From: Candidatus Rifleibacteriota bacterium
Lineage (GTDB): Bacteria > Riflebacteria > Ozemobacteria > Ozemobacterales > Ozemobacteraceae
Assembly: GCA_029564115.1 (NCBI GenBank)
Contig: JAKQQP010000580.1
Coordinates: 1-11,448, forward strand
DNA: 11,448 nt
Direction: 5' to 3'
The notes below the pieces were generated by a model that was not told where the DNA came from, made no database searches, and was given only the letters and a program-made list of their open reading frames with translations. A program made the translations under genes and the position numbers. Positions 1 through 7,800 of this stretch are shown piece by piece (the first letter of the stretch is position 1; each line of letters opens with the position of its first letter).

Positions 1-48
1 CAGCAGTCTCTGGAACTGCTTATTGGGGTTCGAGTCCCTGCACCCCAG
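1..48 (+). tRNA. tRNA-Gln(CTG), 3' part only
   Basis: The 5' half lies outside the window. What remains folds as a tRNA. A perfect anticodon stem GCAGT (3-7)/ACTGC (15-19) encloses a 7-nt loop CTCTGGA (8-14), with anticodon CTG at 10-12, which reads the glutamine codon CAG. A 4-nt variable loop follows. The T stem is 24-28/36-40 with two G-T pairs, and the T loop TTCGAGT is at 29-35. The 3' acceptor strand CACCCCA (41-47) implies a 5' strand TGGGGTG, which is typical of glutamine tRNAs, and the discriminator base is G48. The next bases are CCG, so the terminal CCA is not fully encoded. tRNA 3' ends are common integration sites, which fits the mobile-type genes that follow. No second copy of this 3' end was seen in the window. 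Confidence 0.9.
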
Positions 49-53
49 CCGCA

Positions 54-77
54 AGCCCGCTGCAAAGCGGGCTTTTG
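54..77 (+). terminator. Rho-independent terminator of the tRNA gene
   Basis: A perfect 7-bp G/C-rich stem AGCCCGC (54-60)/GCGGGCT (67-73) has a 6-nt loop TGCAAA and is followed by a short T tract. It begins 5 bases after the tRNA, so it most likely ends tRNA transcription. It may also shield the tRNA from transcripts of the element, or the reverse. Confidence 0.85.
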
Positions 78-483
78 TATTTTCCGGCGTTCATCGACTT
101 TTCAAAGCCTGCCATTTTTCGCCAGACAACCGCAACTCCCCAATTTTTCACTCCGATATGGAGAAAAAACTGGAGAAAAGCATGGAAACTTTCCTGTTTT
201 TCTTCATGTTAGCAAATTCAGATTACATCGCTTTTTCAAGCAATGCAACCAGCAAAAAAGCATCGAACCCCAAACCGATTTTAAAAAATAGTTAATCTGA
301 ATTGCCTTCCAATTAGGTTTATCACTTAAAATTCTTGATATGGCTATTCTTCTGCATAAATACAGATTTAAGAACTCGACCATTATCAAACAGCGACTGG
401 CTCACATCGGCCGAGCGTATAACCGCACCAACCTCAAAAAAAAAGCTAATATAATAATCCGCTAAAGTTCAATTGTTAAATAT
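78..483. other. Gene-poor A/T-rich stretch at the element end
   Basis: Apart from the 12-bp repeats, no convincing gene is seen between the tRNA terminator and the promoter at 484. The best open stretch is a 41-codon frame at 340-465 on the + strand. It is very basic at its end but has no Shine-Dalgarno site. A 61-codon frame on the - strand (204-389) is low-complexity and unsupported. No integrase gene lies here, although this is where many tRNA-integrated islands carry one. The stretch may be attachment-site DNA plus decayed sequence. Confidence 0.5.
159..189 (+). repeat. Three short tandem repeats with 12-bp period
   Basis: TGGAGAAAA occurs at 159-167 and again at 171-179, and a shorter version TGGAAA begins at 183. 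The spacing is exactly 12 bp each time. An inverted copy of the core, CTCC (151-154), faces the first unit. Regularly spaced short repeats about 100 bp from a tRNA attachment site are the usual arrangement of arm-type binding sites for tyrosine integrases. That role is inferred from position alone. Confidence 0.45.
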
Positions 484-512
484 TTGCCAGTCAACTTTGG
501 GTCTTGTAAAAT
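484..512 (+). promoter_or_regulatory. Promoter of the ORF6N gene
   Basis: TTGCCA (484-489) and TAAAAT (507-512) are separated by exactly 17 bp. The expected transcription start is near 519, only about 9 nt before the first ATG at 528, which leaves no room for a ribosome binding site. Translation may be nearly leaderless, or it may start at the second ATG (540), about 20 nt from the start point with a weak GGGA ahead. The pentamer GTCAA occurs at 490-494 and 516-520, flanking the -10 box, and could be part of an operator. Confidence 0.6.
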
Positions 513-527
513 CTGGTCAATTTAACC

Positions 528-1592
528 ATGGGAAAAAAAATGAGAGCAAAGGAAAGTCAGAAAAAGAATGAAATTTTGAGAATCGTAAAGCTCATACGAG
601 CCCAAAATGTGGTTCTCGACTCCGACCTCGCTCGTTTGCTCGGCATAAGCACAAGCAAGCTTAACGAAAAGACAAGTAATAACCTCGGCTGGATTGGTGA
701 AGAAGAAAAATTTAAGTTATCAGAAGAAGAAGTTAACTTCTTGATGTCCTCAAATGAGACATCTAAAAATTACCACCTGAAAAATAGAAATGGTCATCCC
801 TCGGCATATTCCTTGGAAGGCGCTATGAAAGCAGCAATGCTTATAAAATCCAATACGGCCCTTTCTTTCATAAAGGCCATGGCAAACATCCTTCAAAGCG
901 ACTACACTCCTTTTGATTATCAGGAAGCCAGCCGTGAGGAATTCCAGTCGCACTGCAGAGAAATTCAAATAAAATTAGCAAACAAACACACACCATCGGA
1001 AATAGACGTTATTAACGAGGATCGGATAATTACAGAAGAATATCGAAAGTTTAGTTTGGCAAAGACACTAAAAAATAGCGCAGAAAATTTGCCAGGCTGG
1101 GCAATACTTATAAATGTTTCCAACCTGCTTTGCCTGAAGCTTCCCTGCCCAAGCTGGCTACAAACTGAATTTAAGAAAAAAATAAACGCCGTTCTAATTG
1201 GAAAATGCAGCGACTTTGGGGAGACGGAAAGCTTCGGAAAGGGCGTGGCTGGAAAAAGAGACAGAATTCGAAGCCAATCTGAAATTGGCCAGAATATTTT
1301 AACTCTCACCGAACTTTTACTTTCTGCAGACAAACGTATTGCAAAGGAAACAGGCCAAAAACGCCGCCTGAAAAAAGAAGAAACAGACCAAAATAACGAA
1401 ACAAGAAGAGAAAGCGTGTTCAGGGTGTTGGGAAATCAGGAAACACTTATAAAAATGCTTCTGGAACTAAATGTTATGGATAATGACGAAATAGAAAAGC
1501 ACATCAATATTTTGAAGGATATTGCCGAGCTGGATGCACCAACCATAAATCGTCTTTACAAAGCCGAAATCAAAAAGAATAAAAGCTGGTAA
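528..1592 (+). CDS. ORF6N-domain protein, phage/mobile-element type
   Basis: A 354-aa soluble protein. Residues about 16-122 match the ORF6N domain, an N-terminal domain of phage and mobile-element proteins that is thought to bind DNA and is related in context to KilA-N. The diagnostic pattern is visible: an I-R-x-Q-x-V-x-L-D-S-D-L-A-x-L-x-G-I segment at 23-40, K-L-N-E at 44-47, F-x-L-S-E-E-E at 62-68, and a hydrophobic 'SLEGAMKAAML' segment at 95-105 where the family has its Y-x-F-T-E-Q-G-V motif. The remaining two thirds is unrecognised. It contains a tryptophan- and cysteine-bearing block (about 187-230), then a very charged K/E/R-rich region (about 270-300) and a helical C-terminus. The start is ambiguous between 528 and 540, since neither has a strong Shine-Dalgarno site. 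The gene is transcribed alone toward the primase operon. A role as regulator or DNA-binding factor of the element is inference. Confidence 0.7.
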   Translation: MGKKMRAKESQKKNEILRIVKLIRAQNVVLDSDLARLLGISTSKLNEKTSNNLGWIGEEEKFKLSEEEVNFLMSSNETSKNYHLKNRNGHPSAYSLEGAMKAAMLIKSNTALSFIKAMANILQSDYTPFDYQEASREEFQSHCREIQIKLANKHTPSEIDVINEDRIITEEYRKFSLAKTLKNSAENLPGWAILINVSNLLCLKLPCPSWLQTEFKKKINAVLIGKCSDFGETESFGKGVAGKRDRIRSQSEIGQNILTLTELLLSADKRIAKETGQKRRLKKEETDQNNETRRESVFRVLGNQETLIKMLLELNVMDNDEIEKHINILKDIAELDAPTINRLYKAEIKKNKSW

Positions 1593-1637
1593 AAATAACA
1601 CACACCAAACTTCCCGGCTTTCGATGCGGGTTTCCGG

Positions 1638-1666
1638 TTGCCAGAGGCGTTTAAACCGTGTATACT
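1638..1666 (+). promoter_or_regulatory. Promoter of leader RNA and primase operon
   Basis: TTGCCA (1638-1643) and TATACT (1661-1666) are separated by exactly 17 bp. The -35 box is identical to the one before the ORF6N gene. The expected start point (about 1673-1675) coincides with the first base of a long-range stem in the leader. The 45 bases between the ORF6N stop and this promoter hold only a weak CCCG/CGGG hairpin followed by TTT, at best a poor terminator. Confidence 0.65.
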
Positions 1667-1674
1667 GGACATAG

Positions 1675-1798
1675 AAAAAAGGTTCACGAAGCTAAAAAAA
1701 ATCCAAGCCCCGAAAACCCTCTAGACACGGGTATTCTAACAGCTTTTCGCCAAAAAAGCAAGTTGTGGGCGAAGATTTTCTGAGGCGGGAACCTTTTT
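1675..1798 (+). ncRNA. Candidate structured leader RNA or small RNA
   Basis: The ends of this stretch pair perfectly: AAAAAGGTTC (1676-1685) with GAACCTTTTT (1789-1798), a 10-bp closing stem whose 3' strand ends in five T. Inside is a hairpin TTCGCC (1746-1751)/GGCGAA (1768-1773) with a 16-nt loop, and a smaller ACCC/GGGT hairpin (1716-1719/1729-1732). Two competing folds are also possible: GCTTTT (1742-1747) with AAAAGC (1754-1759), and AAGATTTT with the AAAATCTT just past the element. The 16-nt loop carries AAGCAAG (1756-1762), complementary to CTTGCTT (1805-1811) directly upstream of the next Shine-Dalgarno site. No known RNA family is recognised. Position and logic recall the phage P4 CI immunity RNA, but this is analogy only. 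Confidence 0.4.
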
Positions 1799-1823
1799 AA
1801 AAATCTTGCTTCAGGAGACTTCC

Positions 1824-1850
1824 ATGCCTTCAATCAAAACCCTTCGTTAA
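1824..1850 (+). other. Candidate 8-codon leader peptide (MPSIKTLR)
   Basis: AGGAG (1813-1817) stands 6 nt before an ATG that opens eight codons and a TAA. The initiation region is almost a copy of that of the PrimPol gene 141 bp further on: 22 of 27 bases match without gaps (1812-1838 against 1953-1979). Both reading frames begin M-P-S/T-I-K. It is either a translated leader peptide used for control or the stub of a duplicated gene start. Eight codons are too few to suggest a function. Confidence 0.35.
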
Positions 1851-1898
1851 CGACGTAAACGCCTCTTTCCTTTAAAGCTCACCAACATTTTAAATAGT

Positions 1899-1951
1899 TC
1901 GGTGCCCCCTTTGGGCACTGAAAAAATTGTCGCGTCAAAAAAAACGCGACA
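1899..1951 (+). promoter_or_regulatory. Two leader hairpins in front of the PrimPol start
   Basis: The first hairpin pairs TCGGTGCCC (1899-1907) with GGGCACTGA (1913-1921), including one G-T pair, around the loop CCTTT. The second pairs TGTCGCGT (1928-1935) perfectly with ACGCGACA (1944-1951) around an A-rich loop. The second stem ends two bases before the AGGAG (1954-1958) that serves the ATG at 1965. Neither is followed by a T tract, so they look like RNA structure affecting translation or stability rather than intrinsic terminators. Confidence 0.5.
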
Positions 1952-1964
1952 GCAGGAGATTTTT

Positions 1965-2714
1965 ATGCCAACAATCAAATTCTCAGTTATCAGATCAGAC
2001 CACGTTTTATCAAAATCTTTTCATCTCGGACCAGACGGCGAGCTCCTGCAAGACCAGGGGGGGCAGATGACAGAGGGATTTGTCGAAGTTCGCCAGGTAA
2101 CTTCTCTGGCAGAGTTCGCTCAGGAAATTACAAATGCCACACCACATCATGCGTTCTGCTACGGAATCCCTCTTTTACAGCCAGGAGAAAGAAAAAGAAT
2201 CGTAACAACGAGTCAGCTGCCTTTTGAAACTGGCGCTATAGCTAGAACTAACACATTTTTTGGATGGCATCTTGGTCCCAGCATTGGGATGATCGACCAC
2301 GATTCTTCACCAGATGGGCGATGTTATTCGTGCGACGAGCTTGTCGAGATTTTTGACGAGGCCGTCCCCGAACTGGCGTATACTGAAATACTTTGGGTTC
2401 CAAGCAGCGGCAGCTGCATTTACAACGCCGAGACTGGCGCTGAGTTACGCGGAATTCGAGGCCAGCGCTTTTATTTTTCCATCGACGATGGTCACGAGAT
2501 AGAGCGTGTCACTGATACTTTATTTAAGAAACTTTGGATGGCGGGTTATGGCTGGATAAAAATCGGCAAGAGCGGGGCATGTCTAACACGCACACTCATC
2601 GATGACTCCGTCTATCAACCATGTCGTCTCGACTTTGTTGGCGGTGCATACTGTAAACCACCGCTGATACAACGTCGTGGCAATCCAGTTTTAATCCCGG
2701 CTCGCAAACAATAA
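1965..2714 (+). CDS. PrimPol-like primase N-terminal protein
   Basis: A 249-aa protein resembling the catalytic N-terminal part of phage/plasmid primase-helicases of the archaeo-eukaryotic primase (PrimPol) type. Visible features are an acidic D-H-D (111-113) after a hydrophobic strand, which fits metal-binding motif I (DxD). The W-V-P-S-S-G-S-C-I-Y segment (144-153) sits where motif II is expected, although the usual histidine is not obvious. It is followed by R-G-x-R-F-Y-F and L-W-M-A-G-Y-G-W-I, and then R-T-L-I-D (209-213) and R-L-D-F-V-G-G-A (221-228), which are typical of this family. The expected role is primer synthesis for replication of the element. The start at 1965 is chosen for AGGAG with 6-nt spacing; an in-frame GTG at 1902 lies inside a hairpin. 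The stop lies just before the helicase gene, implying coupling. Oddity: this domain is usually fused to the helicase. Confidence 0.65.
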   Translation: MPTIKFSVIRSDHVLSKSFHLGPDGELLQDQGGQMTEGFVEVRQVTSLAEFAQEITNATPHHAFCYGIPLLQPGERKRIVTTSQLPFETGAIARTNTFFGWHLGPSIGMIDHDSSPDGRCYSCDELVEIFDEAVPELAYTEILWVPSSGSCIYNAETGAELRGIRGQRFYFSIDDGHEIERVTDTLFKKLWMAGYGWIKIGKSGACLTRTLIDDSVYQPCRLDFVGGAYCKPPLIQRRGNPVLIPARKQ

Positions 2715-2725
2715 TGGAGATCAAT

Positions 2726-4678
2726 ATGCTCAAGAATTCCAATGTACCCCATCTCACGATTGCTCAACTTAATGCGTATAAAACACTTGTCAGCGAGGCG
2801 AAACGCTCATTGAAGCCTGAATCAGAAAAAGTCAAAAGCAAGTATATCGAGTCCGAACTGGAAACAACCTCTGACATTGACAAAGACAAGGTCAGAAAGC
2901 GCTTAACGGCCATGCTTGGTGACGAAGGCATTTTATACGGCGATCACAAGCTTGCATACCTCAGCGAAGATGGCAGCCTTAGGACTTTTTGCGTCACTGA
3001 TGTTTTCGCCGACAAAAGCCTTTATGACAAGAAACGCATCTTCGAACCTACAGAAAGCGATTACGGTGATGGCCGCCCGGTTGCCATACTCAATGCCTCA
3101 GGACCGAGACCTTCTGTTTATTCGTTTGCCCACGGGGGCAAAAAATATCATTTGGTCCGCGAGTCACTGGACCAAGCGGGTAACTTATGCTCTCGGGCTC
3201 TTTACAATCCGCACAAGAGCACCGACATGGGTAATGCTGAACGTTTCCAGCGTCTGGCAGGCAAAAAGGCTATTTTTGTTGAGAACATGGGCTGGTTCAT
3301 GTGGGACGGCAGGCGATACGTGTACAATCCAATGGGCGTGAAAGAGCTCTACAAAAGTCTTGTGATTAGTGAGTTATATGAAGAAGTGGTTAGCAAGGCC
3401 AAAGAACACGACACCATAGGTGTAGAGGACCTTGCAAAATGGGCTAAACGGAGCGAGTCTGACAAAAATATTGTTTCAGCATTGAATTCTGCGGCAAGTA
3501 TGCCAGATTTTTTTGTCAAATCGGAAATGCTGGATGCTGATCAAATGGTTTTGAACGTCGAGAATGGCACCATCGATTTGCGAACGGGGGAACTGCGGAA
3601 ACATGACCCGGACGACTTAATTACCAAACTTGCACCGGTTATCTTTGATCCTGATGCACAGGCTCCAACATGGAAACGAGTTTTGGACAGAATTTTCTCC
3701 AACAACCAAGAGATGATCGACTTTTTTAAGCGCGCATTTGGGTATTCTCTGACCGGTATGATCAACGAACAGTGCTGGTTTATACTTCACGGCGCAGGTG
3801 CCAACGGAAAAAGCCTGACCATAAATTGTTTGAAAGAAATGATCGGCGACTACTCTGGACCGGCCGCACCAGAATTACTTATGGCATCTCGAAGCGGTAG
3901 CGATAGACACCCGACCGAGTTGGCTGATTTAAAAGGAAGAAGAATGGTTGTCTGTCAGGAAACCGAGGAAGGGCGAAGGTTATCCGAAGTGCTGGTCAAG
4001 CAAATGACAGGTGGAGACGCAATCAAGGCCAGATTAATGCGACAAGATTTTTTTGAATTTTTGCCAACTCATAAAATCTGGCTGGCAACCAATCACAGAC
4101 CAATCATCAAGGACACGACCGAGAGCACGTGGCGACGAATCCGCCTGATTCCTTTTGAAATAGTTATTCCGGAGGCCGAAAGAGACCAAAAACTGCCAGA
4201 AAAACTGAAAAAAGAATGGCCTGGAATCTTAAACTGGGCTGTCGAAGGTTGCTTGGAGTGGCAGCATAGCGGTTTAAATCCGCCAACCAAAATTATGAAC
4301 GCGACCAAAGACTACCGTGGTGACCAAGATCTGCTCGCAAAATTTATCTCCGAGGAATGCTATTTGCATCAGAGCGCAAGAACCAAGCTGAGCGACCTTT
4401 ACGAAGCTTACACTACCTGGTGCGAAAAAAATCACGAGCAAACTAAAACAAACAACGCTTTCAGTCGAGCGTTGGCAGAACGGAGCTTCGAGAAAGAAGT
4501 CTGTGGCATAACCTATTACAAAGGTATTGGCTTGAAAATTAATGTAAAAACTTCTTTACCAGACCCGGAGTATGAAAAAATCCTCACCGAAAAAAAACTC
4601 AAAGATATTCAATGTGAAAAATCTAAAGAGCACACTATTTCTGAATTAAAAGACGATCCTGAACAAACGAAACACTAA
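2726..4678 (+). CDS. D5/P4-family SF3 helicase of the primase operon
   Basis: A 650-aa protein of the phage/plasmid primase P4 C-terminal type, combining a D5_N-like region with a superfamily 3 helicase. Numbering from the ATG at 2726: Walker A GAGANGKS at 356-363, a Walker B-like hydrophobic segment ending Q-E-T-E-E (407-415), motif C W-L-A-T-N-H (452-457) and an arginine-finger region W-R-R-I-R (469-473). The D5_N-like stretch (about 210-330) includes L-N-V-E-N-G-T-I-D-L-R-T-G. A C-terminal winged-helix-like part (about 535-610) and a charged tail follow. It should unwind DNA at the element's origin, working with the PrimPol protein. The segment P-S-V-Y-S-F-A-H-G-G (about 129-138) is the piece that in fused homologues follows the PrimPol domain. 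The ATG at 2726 has GGAG with 6-nt spacing. An ATG at 2714 overlaps the upstream stop by one base and would add four residues. Confidence 0.88.
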   Translation: MLKNSNVPHLTIAQLNAYKTLVSEAKRSLKPESEKVKSKYIESELETTSDIDKDKVRKRLTAMLGDEGILYGDHKLAYLSEDGSLRTFCVTDVFADKSLYDKKRIFEPTESDYGDGRPVAILNASGPRPSVYSFAHGGKKYHLVRESLDQAGNLCSRALYNPHKSTDMGNAERFQRLAGKKAIFVENMGWFMWDGRRYVYNPMGVKELYKSLVISELYEEVVSKAKEHDTIGVEDLAKWAKRSESDKNIVSALNSAASMPDFFVKSEMLDADQMVLNVENGTIDLRTGELRKHDPDDLITKLAPVIFDPDAQAPTWKRVLDRIFSNNQEMIDFFKRAFGYSLTGMINEQCWFILHGAGANGKSLTINCLKEMIGDYSGPAAPELLMASRSGSDRHPTELADLKGRRMVVCQETEEGRRLSEVLVKQMTGGDAIKARLMRQDFFEFLPTHKIWLATNHRPIIKDTTESTWRRIRLIPFEIVIPEAERDQKLPEKLKKEWPGILNWAVEGCLEWQHSGLNPPTKIMNATKDYRGDQDLLAKFISEECYLHQSARTKLSDLYEAYTTWCEKNHEQTKTNNAFSRALAERSFEKEVCGITYYKGIGLKINVKTSLPDPEYEKILTEKKLKDIQCEKSKEHTISELKDDPEQTKH

Positions 4679-4684
4679 ACTCTC

Positions 4685-4782
4685 GGAGGATTGGAGTTTT
4701 TTGTGCAAATCCCGGTATACTTTTTCTAGTATTAATTTCTTAGGGTTTATATCGGAAAATAATCAAAAACCTCCAATCCTCC
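4685..4782. repeat. Long inverted repeat at the convergent junction
   Basis: GGAGGATTGGAG (4685-4696) is repeated in perfect inverted form at 4771-4782. After one mismatch the match continues inward for six more bases (TTTTTG/CAAAAA), making 18 of 19 paired positions around a 60-nt A/T-rich interior. It occupies most of the gap between the ends of the helicase gene (+) and hsdR (-). It is unlike a normal intrinsic terminator, because the T run is on the loop side of the stem. Possibilities are a bidirectional terminator or RNA stabiliser, a short terminal-inverted-repeat remnant (no target duplication seen), or a binding site of the replication proteins. Confidence 0.7.
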
Positions 4783-4813
4783 ATATGATCACTTGTTGTG
4801 ACGCTTTTCTTAA

Positions 4814-7800
4814 TCAAACAGCCCACTCGGCGCAGAGCATTTCTGCCTGTGTTAAAACGGTTCTGGTCGCCTCTTCCTGGAGATCCGGTGGGTAACCGTG
4901 CTTTTTCAGGATGCGCTTCACCATGACTTTGATCCTGGCACGGGCACTTTCACGAACGGTCCAGTCGATCGATACGTTTTTACGCACCTGGGTAACCAGC
5001 TCGGCGGCTATGACTTTCAGCTCATCATTCCCCATGGCCTTGACTGCGCTTTCGTTGGCAGCCAGAGCGTCATAAAAGGCGATTTCATCATCGTTAAGGC
5101 CAAGGTCTTCGCCGCGCTTCGTTGCCGCGCTCATATCCCTGGCCAGGTTTATCAGTTCTTCGATTATTTCCTGGGTTGCGATAGCCCGGTTATGATAGGC
5201 ATTGAGCGTTTTCTGCAGCATCTCACTGAACTGCCGGCTCAATACCAGATTCCGCGTTGACCTGGCCTTGATTTCATCTTTCAATAACTTCGCCAGCAGT
5301 TCCGCTGCGACGTTTTTATGTTTGAGTCCGCGCACTTCGTTCAAGAACTGATCCGACAGAATTGAAATATCGGGCTTTTTAAGGCCAGCGGCGGCAAAGA
5401 CATCGATGACGCCTTCGTCAGTCATGATCGCCTGCGACACCAGTTGCCGCACTGCATGATCAAGTTCTTCCGGGGTCTTCTGTGAAGCAGTGTTTTTGGC
5501 AAACTGTGCTTTTATAGCCTGGAAAAATGCCACATCATCGCGAATTTTCAGAGCATCATCTGAGGCAGCACAGAGAGCGAAGGCCCTCGAAAGCTCGGTT
5601 ATTGTCTTAACAAAGCGCTGCTTGCCGTTTTCCTGCTGCAGAATGTGTTCCTGACCAGCCGGCAGTAATGCAAGTTTCTGGGCCGGGGTTCCGCTGACCC
5701 AGGCACCCCAGTCGAAACCATGCAGCATATCGCAGGCAATATTATATTTTTCCAGCATGACGGCGATTGCTTTTTTGGTGTCAATACTGGGCGAGCCCTT
5801 ACCACCACTCTGAGTATAGGTGGCCAGTGCATGTTTGAGCTGATCGGCAAGACCCAGATAATCAACGATGAGTCCACCCGGTTTATCGCGAAACACACGG
5901 TTCACTCTGGCGATTGCCTGCATAAGGCCATGGCCGCGCATGGGTTTATCGGCATACATGGTGTGCAGGCATGGCGCATCAAAGCCGGTCAGCCACATAT
6001 CACGCACAATGACAATTCTGAAGGGGTCTTTGCTGTCTTTGAAACGATTAGCCAGAGCCCGGCGGCGCAATTTATTACGTATATGCTTCTGCCATTCCGG
6101 GCCATCATCGGCACTTCCGGTCATGACGATTTTAACGACACAGTTTTTCTTTCGCTCAGCTTCGACATCATCTTCCGCATCACCGGCCCAGTCCGGTCGC
6201 AATTTTATTATGGCAGCAAAAAGATCGACGCAGATACGGCGACTCATGCAGACAATCATGGCTTTCCCGTCCATGGCTTCGAGCCGGCGCTCAAAATGAT
6301 CGATGATATCGCGGGCAATCAGAGCAATGCGCTTCGGATCGCCAACCAGAGCTTCGAGTGCTGCCCACTTCGATTTAAGCTGCTGCTTTTTCTCGTCTTC
6401 TTCGCCTTCGGTGATCTCTTCGAACTCTTCGTCGATATGCGGCAACTCGGCAGCGTTCAGTGAAAGCTTTGCAATACGGCTTTCATAATAGATCGGCACG
6501 GTCGCGCCATCGGCAACTGCGCGTTGAATATCATAGATACTTATGTAATCGCCAAATATCGCCCGGGTATTGGCATCGGTCTGCTCGATCGGCGTGCCGG
6601 TGAATCCGATAAAAGAAGCGTTGGGAAGGGCGTCGCGCATGTTGCGAGCCAGACCGTCTATCAGGTCATACTGACTTCTGTGCGCTTCATCAGCAATAAC
6701 AACGATATTCTGCCGGTCTGAGAGCAAATTTACTCTGCTGCCGCGTTCTTCCGGCATGAATTTCTGTATCGTTGTAAAAATTACCCCGCCGCTGGCGACT
6801 TTTAATAAAGTTCTCAAATGCTCGACCGATTCGGCCTGAACCGGCATCTGATGCAATATTTCATGGCAGCGCTGAAACTGCCCGAACAGCTGGTCATCGA
6901 GATCGTTACGGTCAGTCAGCACTACGATAGTAGGGTTCTGCATCGCAGGATGTCTTACGATTCTGGCGGCATAGAACAGCATGGAAAAGCTTTTTCCTGA
7001 GCCCTGGGTATGCCAGACAACCCCGGCCCGTCGGTCACCCTTTTTGCCGCTCTGCATCGGCCCGGCCCAGTAAGTGCCGGAATCCTCCCTGAAGGTGTTA
7101 TCAATCATATTGCTGGCTCTGATCGTTTCCTGCACCGCCATGTTAACGGCATGAAACTGATGATACCCGGCAATGATCTTATTCAGCCGGTCACTGTCAG
7201 TATCTTCTTCGAAAACGATAAAATGCTGCAGCAGGTCCAGGAAACGCTGTTTTTCAAAGACTTCTCTGATCATCGTTTCAAGTTCGAGCGAAATTTGCTG
7301 CGCTTCGACATCTTCTCCGACCGACCGCCAGACTTTAAACCATTCCTGCGATGCAGACAGTGAGCCGATACGTGCCTGCAGGCCATCAGAAACCACAAGC
7401 ACTTCGTTATAATTCATCAATGCGCTGATCTGCGCCTTGTATGTCTGCAGCTGTTGATATGCAGACCAGATCGTAGCATTCTCGTCAGCGGCGTTCTTGA
7501 GTTCGATAACACCCAAAGGCAGGCCGTTCAGGAAAATAACTATGTCAGGTCGCCGGTTATGTTGCCCTTCAGCCACGGTAAACTGGTTCATTGCCAGCCA
7601 GTCATTGGCATCTGGTTTATCGAAAGAGACAAGCCTGACGCGATCACCGGCGATACTGCCGTCAGGTCGTTTATACTCGACTTCGACACCATTGCGCAGC
7701 ATGCCGTGAAAGCGTCTGTTATTCTGCAGTAATGACGGACTGACCTGGTGGCAGACTTTGCTGAAGGCATCTTCTCTCGCCGCCGCCGGAATCTTCGGAT

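Noticed and set aside
23..295. 90-codon + strand frame starting at TTG
   Set aside because: It begins inside the tRNA T arm and runs through the terminator, with no ribosome binding site.
340..465. 41-codon basic + strand frame
   Set aside because: It has no Shine-Dalgarno site or recognisable product, in A/T-rich DNA where such frames arise by chance; kept only as a remark.
1675..1798. Retron-type ncRNA flanked by inverted repeats
   Set aside because: The closing stem is suggestive, but no reverse transcriptase gene or retron motif is found in the window.
1902..1964. Extended GTG start for the PrimPol gene
   Set aside because: The 21 extra codons translate two RNA hairpins and a Shine-Dalgarno site; AGGAG with correct spacing supports the ATG at 1965.
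4701..4895. 64-codon + strand frame after the helicase gene
   Set aside because: It starts at TTG inside the inverted repeat and overlaps the hsdR end; no ribosome binding site or familiar product.
5720..6463. 247-codon open frame on the + strand
   Set aside because: It lies wholly opposite hsdR, whose motifs and reading frame are beyond doubt, and the product resembles no family. It is a shadow, as are the other + strand frames between 4898 and 11027.
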